Part shown: positions 55,432 through 64,000 of the stretch, in pieces
How positions within the stretch are numbered: position 1 is the first letter of the stretch
Layout: every line of letters starts with the position of its first letter
From: Clytia hemisphaerica
Taxonomy: Eukaryota; Cnidaria; Hydrozoa; Leptothecata; Clytiidae
Direction: 5' to 3'
Assembly (NCBI GenBank): GCA_902728285.1
Contig: CACVBU010001184.1
Coordinates: 346,100 to 410,099, forward strand
DNA length: 64,000 nt
Notes under the pieces: model-generated
The model's database searches: none
The model's input: the letters and a program-made list of their open reading frames with translations, nothing else
What the model was told of the DNA's origin: nothing
Made by a program: the position numbers and the translations under genes

Positions 55432-55569
55432 GTAAGTTAATCACTCATTTTTTCTTCTAGATTCAACATAGTCCCATTTCAAAAGTGTAGAGTCCATTTA
55501 TTTAAGTAAGGCTTTTTATAGGTTAGAGAATCATAAAATATATGCCTTTTCCTTTATAAGAATAACGTC

Positions 55570-55835
55570 TACTCTCTGGTCTCTAATAGACGCTAATTAA
55601 TTTTTCGAAAATTTTCCACCCAGGACATTCTTATTCCAACCCCCCCCCCCCCCCCCTTATTAATTTTTGGGAAAATGTTTTTGAAAGTTCCTTCTTTTGC
55701 CCTAATTCTTCTGTATAGCCTTTTCTTTTCCACCCAGGACATTTTTATTCCAACCACCCCGGCAATTAAGTTTTACATTTTTTTCCAACCCCCACGGCAA
55801 TTCCAACCCCCCCTTCTATTAGAGACCAGAGAGTA
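55570..55835. mobile_element. 266-bp MITE, relative of 33638-33993
   Basis: Inverted ends TACTCTCTGGTCTCTAATAG; inside, TTCCAACCCCC words and long C-runs. TA at each end. Confidence 0.7.
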
Positions 55836-56130
55836 AGAATATCAGGGTGAAAATTCAGGTTAAAAACAACAGGCTTATTGTTTCAGCATTTCTGATGCTT
55901 GTCAAAATAAGTTCCCTTAGGCGAGATCATTTTAATTTGATTCAGATTCAGATTCAGATTTGAATCAGATTCTCATAAAATGTGGGCCGGTCGGGATAAT
56001 AAATAAAATATTTTTTTGATTTTTTGATTTTCTTGAGCTGTTTCAGACGGTCCAGCTTCCTGACTGATAAGACTGCTATGTGACATGCCAAGTGATATAT
56101 ATTCTTTATTGCAAATTTTCTCATTTACAG

Positions 56131-56433
56131 ACCCAGGAAGATCCAGAAAAGGCGGTAGCCAAGACATCGTCGTCTTTTCCGATACTCCTCGTGGAGAAAA
56201 GTATGTTTACACTATACTACAACAAAGCAATGATTTATACAGAAAAAGACATTGGTAATGCTGTGATTGGAATGCTGGCATCTTACTATGTCTTCAATCT
56301 CGACTACCCATCAGATCTGGAGTTGCCGTTGACCATCTTGCAATTTTTGGTGTTTGAGCACTTCGAGGCTGCACCCAAACTTGTAAAGTCAGTAAACGCC
56401 ATGCTGCAGCAATACAGGGACTATGCTGATTAA
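56131..56433 (+). CDS. SAMD3-like terminal exon
   Basis: Acceptor CATTTACAG, then 100 codons to TAA. It encodes TQEDPEKAVAKTSSSFPILL, TEKDIGNAVIGMLASYY, FNLDYPSDLELPLTILQF and a helical tail. This is the strongest family signature. Confidence 0.75.
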   Translation, partial: TQEDPEKAVAKTSSSFPILLVEKSMFTLYYNKAMIYTEKDIGNAVIGMLASYYVFNLDYPSDLELPLTILQFLVFEHFEAAPKLVKSVNAMLQQYRDYAD

Positions 56434-56527
56434 TGTCAGAAGCAGCCACCGAGGCAAAACACGAAAAAGCCGTTCCTTTTTGCCAGCCAGGAGAAAATTT
56501 CTATAAAATGAACATAATCGGGTTGTC

Positions 56528-56937
56528 CGGAACGGCTCCAAATTTCCAGCTGGAAAAGAAAAATATGCCAGGAAAATGGAACAAATTGCACGGGAACAGC
56601 TCTCAAAAAAAAAGTTTCGAACTTTTCCTTAAAATAGCCGTTCACATTTGCCAGGAGGAGATATACAAATTTATAGGAACGGCTCTTTATTTCCAGCTGG
56701 AGATGAAAAAGGAAAATAAATGTAGCAAACGTCAGAGCAATATAGATATTTTATGGGAACGGCTCTCTATTTCCAGCTGGAGATAAAAAAGGAAAAATGC
56801 TAGAGCAATATAGATATTTTATGGGAACGGCTCTCTATTTCCAGCTGGAAATAAAAATGCAAAAATAACTGTCCCAAAATTGCCTAGAATGATTACAGTA
56901 TTTAATGGGAACGGCACTGTATTTCCAGCTGAAAAGA
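56528..56937 (+). repeat. degenerate array after the SAMD3-like stop
   Basis: Five copies of GGAACGGCTCTNTATTTCCA followed by GCTGG, starting near 56529, 56676, 56756, 56824 and 56908, spaced 68-147 bp. TATAGATATTTTATGGGAAC also repeats. It begins about 95 bp after the stop codon and may be transcribed in the 3' untranslated region. Confidence 0.7.
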
Positions 56938-56993
56938 GGTGAAAATGTAGCACTTTTAGCTCAGGCATTTGGCAGTCCTTCAAGTGACGATAG

Positions 56994-57314
56994 GCCGGGG
57001 TGGGGGGTACTTAGGCAAAAATGGATGATGGGTATGTGCGAACGGTAAGGGTCGGTTTTTTCACCTTTCAAAGTCTCTTTAAGGGTCGGAAAAATCAGAA
57101 AGTTTTAAATTAGTCTCTCTAAGGGTTGGAAAATTCAAGATTTTTAGGAAATTTTTTGATTTCCAGAGAAAAAATTGTAATAAAGTCTCTCTAAGGGTAT
57201 CACTTTTTTCAAAAATCTAAAAAAAAGCAAAAATCAGTCTCTCTAAGGGTCGGTTTTCGGAGGTCCCGTCCGCACATACCCCTCGTTCACCAACCCTAGT
57301 ACCCTCCCCCCCGG
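56994..57314. mobile_element. 321-bp hAT-like MITE, copy 2
   Basis: Same family and orientation as 45517-45869 (GGGGGGTACTTAGGCAAAAA, TTTTTTCACCTTTCAAAGTC, TCGGTTTTCGGAGGTCCCGT). Perfect 8-bp duplication gacgatag at 56986-56993 and 57315-57322. TCTCTCTAAGGGT iterated. Confidence 0.88.
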
Positions 57315-57747
57315 GACGATAGTTGCAGAGTATAACGCCATGATAATCTATCACAGGCGTATACTTATTCAAAGGTCGAAAATCAAATAGAAAGTTCGCA
57401 AAAGGCCCTTCTGCGGAGAAAACACTACTTTAAAAGTCTATTTAAATTCTCCAAATCCGAATGTTCTGGATATTGGGAATTTTGAAGGCACTATTCGAAC
57501 ATTTTGATAGCATAGCAAAAGAGCCCACCGGGTACACTTGATCAAAACAGGAGACGGGTATGTGCGAGCCATAAGGATATCTTTTTTCACGCCTCAAAAG
57601 TCTCTCGAATGGGGTGTAGATTTAAAAGTTAGTCTCTGAAAGAGAAGTTCCAAAATCACGAAAATCGGGTTCCCAAAAAAGAAAATTTTACCTCTCTAAG
57701 GGTTTATTTTCGGTTAGACTAATTAAGGTTTATCTTTTCCATGTATT

Positions 57748-58012
57748 GGGCTCTTCCAGAAAAAAATTGTACATTAGGGGGTGGAGGATATAACAATTTT
57801 TAGTGATTTATCCCCCGAACAGGGTGACTTTTGGCCTTCCGGACAATAGGTTTTACCCCCCGGACAAGCATCTGCTGACCCCCCGGACACCCCAAATTAC
57901 CCCCGGACAGAGCAAATTTACCCCCCAGACAAGGCAAATTTTGATGATTTTTTGCTACCCCCGGACAAAATATCCTCCACCCCCCATGTACAATTTTTTT
58001 CTGGGAGAGCCC
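57748..58012. mobile_element. 265-bp MITE with long terminal inverted repeats
   Basis: Inverted ends GGGCTCTTCCAGAAAAAAAT and GGGCTCTCCCAGAAAAAAAT continue through TTGTACAT and GGGTGGAGGATAT (about 43 bp). The interior repeats CCCCCGGACA about seven times. Confidence 0.8.
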
Positions 58013-58132
58013 ATTTTTACAAAATAATCATAGAATTATATTGATCTAATAAGAGTACAATAAATTGAAAAATATCTAGGCGTCGAGAGTTTATGATGCA
58101 TTACTTCCTTCATGAAATAGTCTGCATTGAAT

Positions 58133-58727
58133 CAGGGGGGGGGGCACGCAGTTACTACAAGACATGATGTGTAGTAAGTGCTTTTTCAACATATTTTTTC
58201 AGGACCACAACCCTTTGCAGTTACTACACCCTGGTAGTAACTGTTTTCAGAAAAGATTTCCAGGTACCACCCCTGTTTTTGAGTGATATCATCAAAAACA
58301 TGCTCGAAATTACCCTAAATTGCGATTATTTTTCAACCTAAAGCCATTTTTGTGCTAGATTTTCTTTTAATTTACTTGGTTAACAGCTGTTGAGAACATT
58401 TTAATGATAATTAGGGAAAGCATGATTTCAAAGTTGGGTCTGAGAAAAATTTCAAATTTTTTTTCGTCCATTTATAACAAAAATATTTTTTTTAACAAAG
58501 AATTTTTTCACAAAAAAATTCATTTTTTGTGAAAAATTTTGAAAGTTCTTTAAAAAGAATTAAAATATAAGCACTTACTACACCAAAAGTGCTAGTTTTA
58601 GTGTTTGGCACCACCCCCAAACAGCAGTTACTACACTGTGTAGTAACTGTTTTCATAACTTCTGAATACAGTACCACCACGGTAGTAAGTGTCATACTGT
58701 CTTGTAGTAACTGCGTGCCCCCCCCTG
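58133..58727. mobile_element. 595-bp inverted-repeat element with GTAGTAACTG words
   Basis: Both ends read CAGG(G)nCACGCAGTTACTACAAGACA inward. GTAGTAACTG or its complement occurs about eight times, some paired as local hairpins (TTACTACACTGTGTAGTAA). No duplication identified. Confidence 0.75.
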
Positions 58728-59755
58728 CTTACAGTTTGTTAAGTTGGCAAAAATGTAGCTTAAGCAAGGGAAATAGAGGTAAATAGGTGAATAAAGGCGA
58801 ATAGGTGAAATATTGGTAAAATTCTATGTTTCACATTTTTTAAGTTTTTGGCACTCAATCATTGAAGTATAACACCAGTAGGTGTAAAAATTACAAAAAT
58901 TTTGTTGTAAGTACAATTTTGTGGCTTACAAAGTCACATTAAAAATTATCGAAAAGTAAGCCTTAAAAAAGTACATTTTTAAAAGCTAGAAAGTAGGTAC
59001 ATTTAACATTTTTCAAAAAATTCAACCTTTCCTCTGTCAAGTTAAGAAAGTCCCATTCTAAGACCTCTTATCTAATTTGTGTGGCTTACAATTCTAAAAA
59101 AGATACAAATTTTGAGTTGAAGCCACATTTTTAGCCCAATTAACGAAAAAAATTCTTATTCATAATATCTTAGTATTTCCAACAACGTTGTAAAATTTCA
59201 AGACTTATCAATTAGGACTTCATCAGCTATGACAAAAAGTTGTTTTTGGGCATTTTTCAAAATGTCACACTATTTTTGATTGGGATCTACCATTCAAAAT
59301 CAGGATATTCTAGAAGGTCTAAAAGGCTGATCTAAAACTGATTTTCAAGTACTTTAAATTGCTTGAGGAGTCACACGGTTTTATTTCACCGCTACTACCG
59401 TAGATTCATCTAATATCAACATGCCTCCTCTAAAATCTTGCAACTGGATCTATAAAATAGTCTGTAATCAACCTTTAATGAAATTCTTGGTATTATCCAT
59501 CAAACAAGAAGTTCAGTTAACATTTGCAATTCTTTCAATAAAAAAGCATTAAAATGGAAAAAATAGGAAATGTATGTAATGTGAAATATAGAAACACTAT
59601 TCCATCTACAATATTCATATAATCTAGGTCCCAAATTTTGGTTTGTAAACGTTTTTTTATAAGAAACAAACGACTAATTTTAATAGATCGTCACTATTTG
59701 TGTTCTGAATGATTGTTTAATGCATAATGGTTACGTCACGTAGATATTAATTATA
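58728..59755. other. AT-rich interval, no gene recognised
   Basis: No domain-bearing frame. AATAGGTGAATA-like words repeat near 58780-58810. Confidence 0.4.
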
Positions 59756-59756
59756 A

Positions 59757-60580
59757 ATGGAAAGATGGTCAAAGGACTGGCTACTCAGATTCCACCCAGA
59801 TAAATGCCACGTGCTAACACTAGGAAAATTTTGGAACATCAAACATGCCCATCCATACAACATAGACGGGTTAATCCTGGAGCATGTGGATCAAGAAAAA
59901 GATCTCGGAGTGATTATCGTTGGGGAACTGAATTTTGAAGAACACATCTTTGGTAAAATCAAGAAAGCTAACTCAATCGTTGGTCTGATCAGCAGAAGTT
60001 TTGACTTTCTTTCACCAGAAATGCTCCGCACTCTTTTTATAGCGTTCGTCCGACCTCATCTTGAGTACGCTCAAGCCGTTTGGTCTCCACGACTCATCAA
60101 ACACATCGATGTCATCGAGAGTGTTCAGCGAAGGGCCACGAGACTGGTTAGCGGGTACAAGAACAAATCTTACGAATACCGTCTCCGTAAGATTAACCTT
60201 CCGACACTGAAAATCAGACGTAAAATTGGCGATATGGTTGAAGTATATAAACATCTTCACGTTTATGATAAATCATCGGCCTGTCAAAAGTTTGTCCTTC
60301 GCGAACGCCCGAAACGTCAGCACGATTACGAACTACAAAGAAACTTTGCAAATGATGGTGTCAGAGGGTATCAAACAAATTCGTTGTTCTACAGAAGTAT
60401 TGACATATGGAATGGTCTTGGAGTTGATGTTGTAGCTGCAACATCTGTCGCCAACTTCAAAGAAAAATTGCTCGCAGAATGGGAAAAAGATCTCCATAAA
60501 TTGTAAAATGTTAAGCATGATTATTTCATAGAGGTCGATAGACCTGGGAAATATATTACTGTAAATAAATAAATAAAAAA
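59757..60580 (+). pseudogene. 5'-truncated 3' end of the PHD-type LINE
   Basis: Open for 249 codons and nearly identical to 39294-40100 (MERWSKDWLLRFHPDKCHVL through the thumb and C-terminus, KEKLLAEWEKDLHKL), including the 3' untranslated region GTAAATAAATAA. It preserves about ten bases missing from the other copy after KINLP. It starts downstream of the RT catalytic motifs, so it cannot encode an active enzyme. A weak flanking match (AATGCATAA at about 59719 and 60590) may be the target duplication, with roughly 30 bp of extra sequence at the 5' junction. Confidence 0.85.
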
Positions 60581-60642
60581 AATGTGTTAAATGCATAACC
60601 AGGTAGGTCAATAAAAGTATCACTTGTTTTAATTACAATTAA

Positions 60643-61911
60643 TCTATATATTAATAGCCGTAGTCTGTATGTGTGTTTGTTTGTGTGTCACTTTCGTTTT
60701 CGAACGCAATGTTTTGTTCTTTTAAAAGATGACTTTTGCTTCTTGCTCCACAAATGTGTTAAATCAGATTCGCGCCGTTTTATAAAGACTTTGAGTTGTT
60801 CGATAAGTTTGTTTTGATTGATAGATTATAATTTCTGCCCAGACGTGCCCGAGGCCGCCTCTTATGTTTTTTTCTTTTTTTCTCTCTATTCTTTTGTTTT
60901 GTGTTTTCGAATGTAATTAACGACCTTATTTGATTTGAGACATTCAAATTCGTTTCAAAACAAAACAAAACAAAACAAAACAAAACAAAAGAAAATCTTT
61001 CAAACAAAATCTGTTTTAGAAAAGAACAAATTTAAAACATTTAAAACATAAGAATCACAAGACAAGTTTGTTGGAACAACTAAACAGCAACATTAACAAT
61101 ACATTCGAAAGGCGGTAAAAACAAGAGATCTATCTTCGTAAAAAGGGACTTATAAACATCTATGTCGATAATTATATTGCTGTAAATCTAAGTCATTTAT
61201 TGTTGAATTCGAAAAGTTATGACGAAGGTGCCTAGCTGCCTGACTTTCGGCCCTCGGACCCTTAGCGAGACTAGAGAGAAGAAGAAACAAGCGAAATTTT
61301 GTGAAGTTTACTTCCCTTATTGGGACTAATTTGATTAAATTTCTATCTTTCTGGGGGTAAAAAGTTGAATTTTTTTCCCTATTTTTTCCGACTCTTAGTG
61401 GGACTGAAGTTTGATTTTCTGATTTTTCCAACCCTTACAGGGACTGCCATTTTTAAAAAGGCATCCTTAAGAACGGCTCATGCCCGTATCCTTCTCTTAC
61501 CTAAGTACCCACGGGCTGCCTTTTTTCGACGAATCTCGTGTCATGTCTATAATTTCACTCCTCTTATCTTAACATCAAAGTTTTCCTAATTCATCAACAA
61601 GTACGGCAAATGTAAAGCAAGCGAAGCGAGAAAAAAATCTAATTGCAAAGCCTTTCCGGACGTTGCAGGTTGCCGGTATGGTATAGTTTGAATAACGTCC
61701 TTTCTGATCATTTTTGCAACAATTTAAAAATCTTTTTCAAAATATGGTTAAAAGATACGTGACCTGGGAGGGATAGAGTCAAACTTTGAAGAGAATTTTT
61801 TCCCTTTAATTTTGACTTCATCGTATTTTAAGCCAGCTTCCCAACATCCAAAGGACTTTAAAATGCGTTCAGCAACAGCTAAACCGGCGTGCGACGCCGG
61901 GTACCGGCTAG
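60643..61911 (+). mobile_element. Helitron-like non-autonomous element
   Basis: It starts TCTATATATTAATAGCCGTA after an A, and ends with hairpin GCCGG-GTA-CCGGC running into CTAG, followed by T. 5' TC, 3' hairpin plus CTRR and an A/T host site are the Helitron signature. There is no Rep/helicase frame. It contains an (AAAAC)n run near 60957-60990. Confidence 0.65.
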
Positions 61912-63950
61912 TTTGTTTATAATAATATAGTGAAAGTCATAAAGCTACAAAGTCACAAAGTGAATAAAGACATTCAATCAAATGGTTGAAAAAGACCAAA
62001 AATGACATAATACTCTTAAATTAAACACTTTCCCTTTTCTCTAGTGAATAGATGGTTTTGTCTATTTCAAAAATAAGTGACTAAAAGCCACACACATCTT
62101 AAAAATATGATTTATAGCTTTTTTTGTTTAAAGTGATAATGTACATCTTTATATAACAAGAGGGATCTTTATCAGATCTTGAATTAATGAATGGGTAATG
62201 ATTTTTTCATTATTTTTTTATATCTGTCCAATTTTTGCAATTTTGTGATAAAGTAACAAGCATTAGATAAAGGTTGTCATATTCTGACATGTATTTGAGT
62301 TTCCAAGCTATTATGTGTACACTATTTTGAAGGTAATTAATCCCTCAATATTGTAATTGTTTTTGAAAGCTTTTTAATTAGTCTCATTTAGCACCAAAAT
62401 GCCCGGAAATTAAAGAAAGAGACATACAAGCATTTTTTCGGTTCCAAATTTCAAAATTATATTGGTTGCGACTGTTATTTGACTGTTGAGCTATTAAAAT
62501 GCTATGAGAAAGAAGGCTGTTTTATGATTAAAAAGTTTTGTACATTTTTTTGGTTGTGATATTTATTTACAAATGAATATGTTTTGATTCAAGGTAAAGT
62601 TTTTGCTTGTGCTTTTTAAAAGCACTGGTTTGGTTTCAATAACGTCATGTATTTTAACCAAACGCTTCATTGAACTGGCTATAAAGGTATGGTTTGGAGG
62701 GAGGGGATCCTATCTCTTATAACCTGTGTAACTAAATTCTATATGTGTGAAATCAAGTGCATATTACTTATAGGTAATGAATCAACGGATCCTGCACTAA
62801 TGTACTTCCCAGTTTTCTCAAATTCAATGATGTGTCTTAAGTATTATTTCTCTCTTTTATTACTATTCAAAACAAACTTTCTTTGTATTCATAAAAGAAG
62901 TCTTGGAATTTGTCAAATAGTTTTGTTTCAAAGGAATGTTTTGGAGATTATGTCTTGTAGACTTTGTTTTGAGTAGCACCTGAGAGTTGTATTTTTATGT
63001 CTCTTTTGATATTGAATTAAAAAGATCGTTTAATAGTAACAAGATATCAGAAAAAAGTGTATGTCCGTCTATGTACATAAAAAAATTTTTTACTAATAGT
63101 TATAAGCTAATGTAATTGTGCATTTAATCACTTGATGAGAGGCTGTTAAGCCACTGCTTTCTTTCTATTTAGTAGAGCTTGTCATCTTATTAGTTACGTG
63201 TTTTTGAATGGAGTTTTGAAAATTTTCAAAACAAAAGGAAAAAAATGATGATCTAAAACACACAACACACATACAATGATAAGACTGACTTTAAGGCTAT
63301 CTTCAGTAGAGAGCTTTAACAACTCATTCTTTTTTTAAATTTTGTTATGAAATTTTGTTTGAAAAGTTATCTGACAGTTTTTCCCATAATAATAATAAAA
63401 ACTTCTTTTAATAAAGAGTAGTTTGGAATGTGCAGTTTTCTCAATAAAATATCTATAAATATTAGCTAACTTTTAAATATACCATTTAGTGTTTTCAGCT
63501 TGAAACAGTTTTGACCATGTCTAGAACAACTTTATAATAGGCATTCTATATATATTAGTGTATATAGCACGAACTCTTAGACATATGTTTTGACTTTCCT
63601 TTTATGTATTGAGCTCTTGTTTCATCATGGCTATTTTTCTATTGCATTTGCTATTTGAATTTGTACTATCATTTTTATAGTTGATTTATTATAGTAAAAC
63701 TTGTCTGGCTGTATATTCTAACAGCAACTTTGTTAACATAATCAATGTTTACTATATCATTTCGTATTGAAAAAAAGAATAAGTTTCGTTACATTTTTTT
63801 CCGCAAAACTGTCTTATGAGTTTAGTCCTTTACAGTATCAGATCTAAGAAAAAACTCAAAAAAATTTTTTTTTCATAAACTCTTTTAAATCTCTTTTTAT
63901 TAATGTATTATCTTTTTTTTTTAGTAAATAAAATAAAGTCTTTAAAAACA
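61912..63950. other. AT-rich interval, no gene recognised
   Basis: Strongly AT-rich; only short frames without recognisable domains. No paired inverted repeats seen. Confidence 0.4.
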
Positions 63951-64000
63951 TGAGAAGGAGTGATGGCAAGTGTAACAGAAACTACAGTGGATACAACAAA
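63951..64000 (+). CDS. possible partial first exon at the window edge
   Basis: ATG at 63951 starts MRRSDGKCNRNYSGYNK, open to the end of the window. A T-rich tract and AG (about 63925) precede it. Too short to identify. Confidence 0.2.

Larger units (their letters stand above)
46496..56433 (+). pseudogene. SAMD3-like gene, eight exons, probably broken
   Basis: Exons: 46496-46559, 48576-48685, 49412-50023, 51112-51166, 51400-51504, 52155 to about 52620, 55342-55431, 56131-56433. Phases agree at every junction up to exon 6. I recognise the family mainly from the C-terminal exon (FPILLVE...GNAVIGMLASYYVFNLDYPS) and the YPSLLDE and YPSLKDP segments, as in proteins often annotated 'SAM domain-containing protein 3-like'; no SAM domain is evident. 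Exon 6 contains a 32-bp duplication that shifts the frame, and its 3' end runs into a repeat with a stop. Introns hold several MITEs. It is divergent from the C2H2/GGFKEG gene, a pairing that suggests a joint function or one mobile unit. Function unknown. Confidence 0.65.

Noticed and set aside
55620-55660. Poly-C run and other G/C homopolymers as functional sites
   Set aside because: They sit at set positions in MITEs and are treated as element sequence; exact lengths may also be sequencing artefacts.
61218-61520. Third TCTCTCTAAGGG-type hAT-like MITE inside the Helitron-like element
   Set aside because: Words such as CCTAAGTACCC and ACCCTTACAGGGAC are suggestive, but the ends do not pair and no duplication is visible.
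1-64000. CRISPR arrays, rRNA or tRNA genes, bacterial operons
   Set aside because: No regularly spaced short direct repeats with unique spacers, no cloverleaf or rRNA core was recognised, and the gene structure is eukaryotic.

Overview
This is AT-rich eukaryotic, almost certainly metazoan, DNA. It has spliced genes with GT-AG introns, a BEL/Pao LTR retrotransposon, LINEs whose ORF1 carries an esterase or a PHD finger, and a dense layer of MITE-like elements. The mix of repeat-encoded families (BEL/Pao, esterase-type CR1, Penelope-like RT, a Cys-rich transposase-like protein, SAMD3-like and C2H2/GGFKEG gene families) resembles a cnidarian. That placement rests on remembered family character, not on a database search. 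I see no rRNA, tRNA, CRISPR or prokaryotic operon structure.

Layout. 1-2.5 kb holds an unrecognised ORF, a hairpin repeat and decayed repeats. 3.4-5.6 kb is a broken reverse transcriptase remnant (Penelope-like candidate) hit by inverted-repeat elements. 5.8-12.3 kb holds three small intronless genes: two signal-peptide/transmembrane proteins and a 52-aa secreted-peptide candidate. 14.5-16.2 kb (minus) is a dead LINE split by a 666-bp foldback. 16.56-25.57 kb is a TA-flanked DNA element into which a complete, apparently intact 7,754-bp BEL/Pao element has inserted. 25.9-27.1 kb is a decayed transposase-like ORF split by a TTAA-flanked element. 29.0-33.0 kb is a nearly intact CR1-type LINE whose ORF1 and ORF2 lie in one frame separated by a TGA. 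35.5-40.1 kb is a dead PHD-type LINE split by a 543-bp element; its 3' end recurs at 59.76-60.58 kb. 41.0-56.4 kb is a head-to-head gene pair: minus strand, C2H2 plus GGFKEG-type; plus strand, an eight-exon SAMD3-like gene. Both are broken, the minus gene by at least three MITEs in coding sequence. 56.4-58.7 kb is repeats. 60.64-61.91 kb is a Helitron-like element. The rest is AT-rich and featureless, with a possible partial exon at the right edge.

The most informative signals are precise insertion scars. Three 541-543-bp copies of one element have perfect 9-bp target duplications. Three elements with hAT-like ends have 8-bp duplications. In several places removing an inserted element rejoins a host reading frame in frame. 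The window therefore reads as a stratified record of transposition, with the BEL element (LTRs differing at 2 of 651 positions by eye) the youngest clear event. Boundaries and splice sites were assigned by eye; family names come from motif recognition only.
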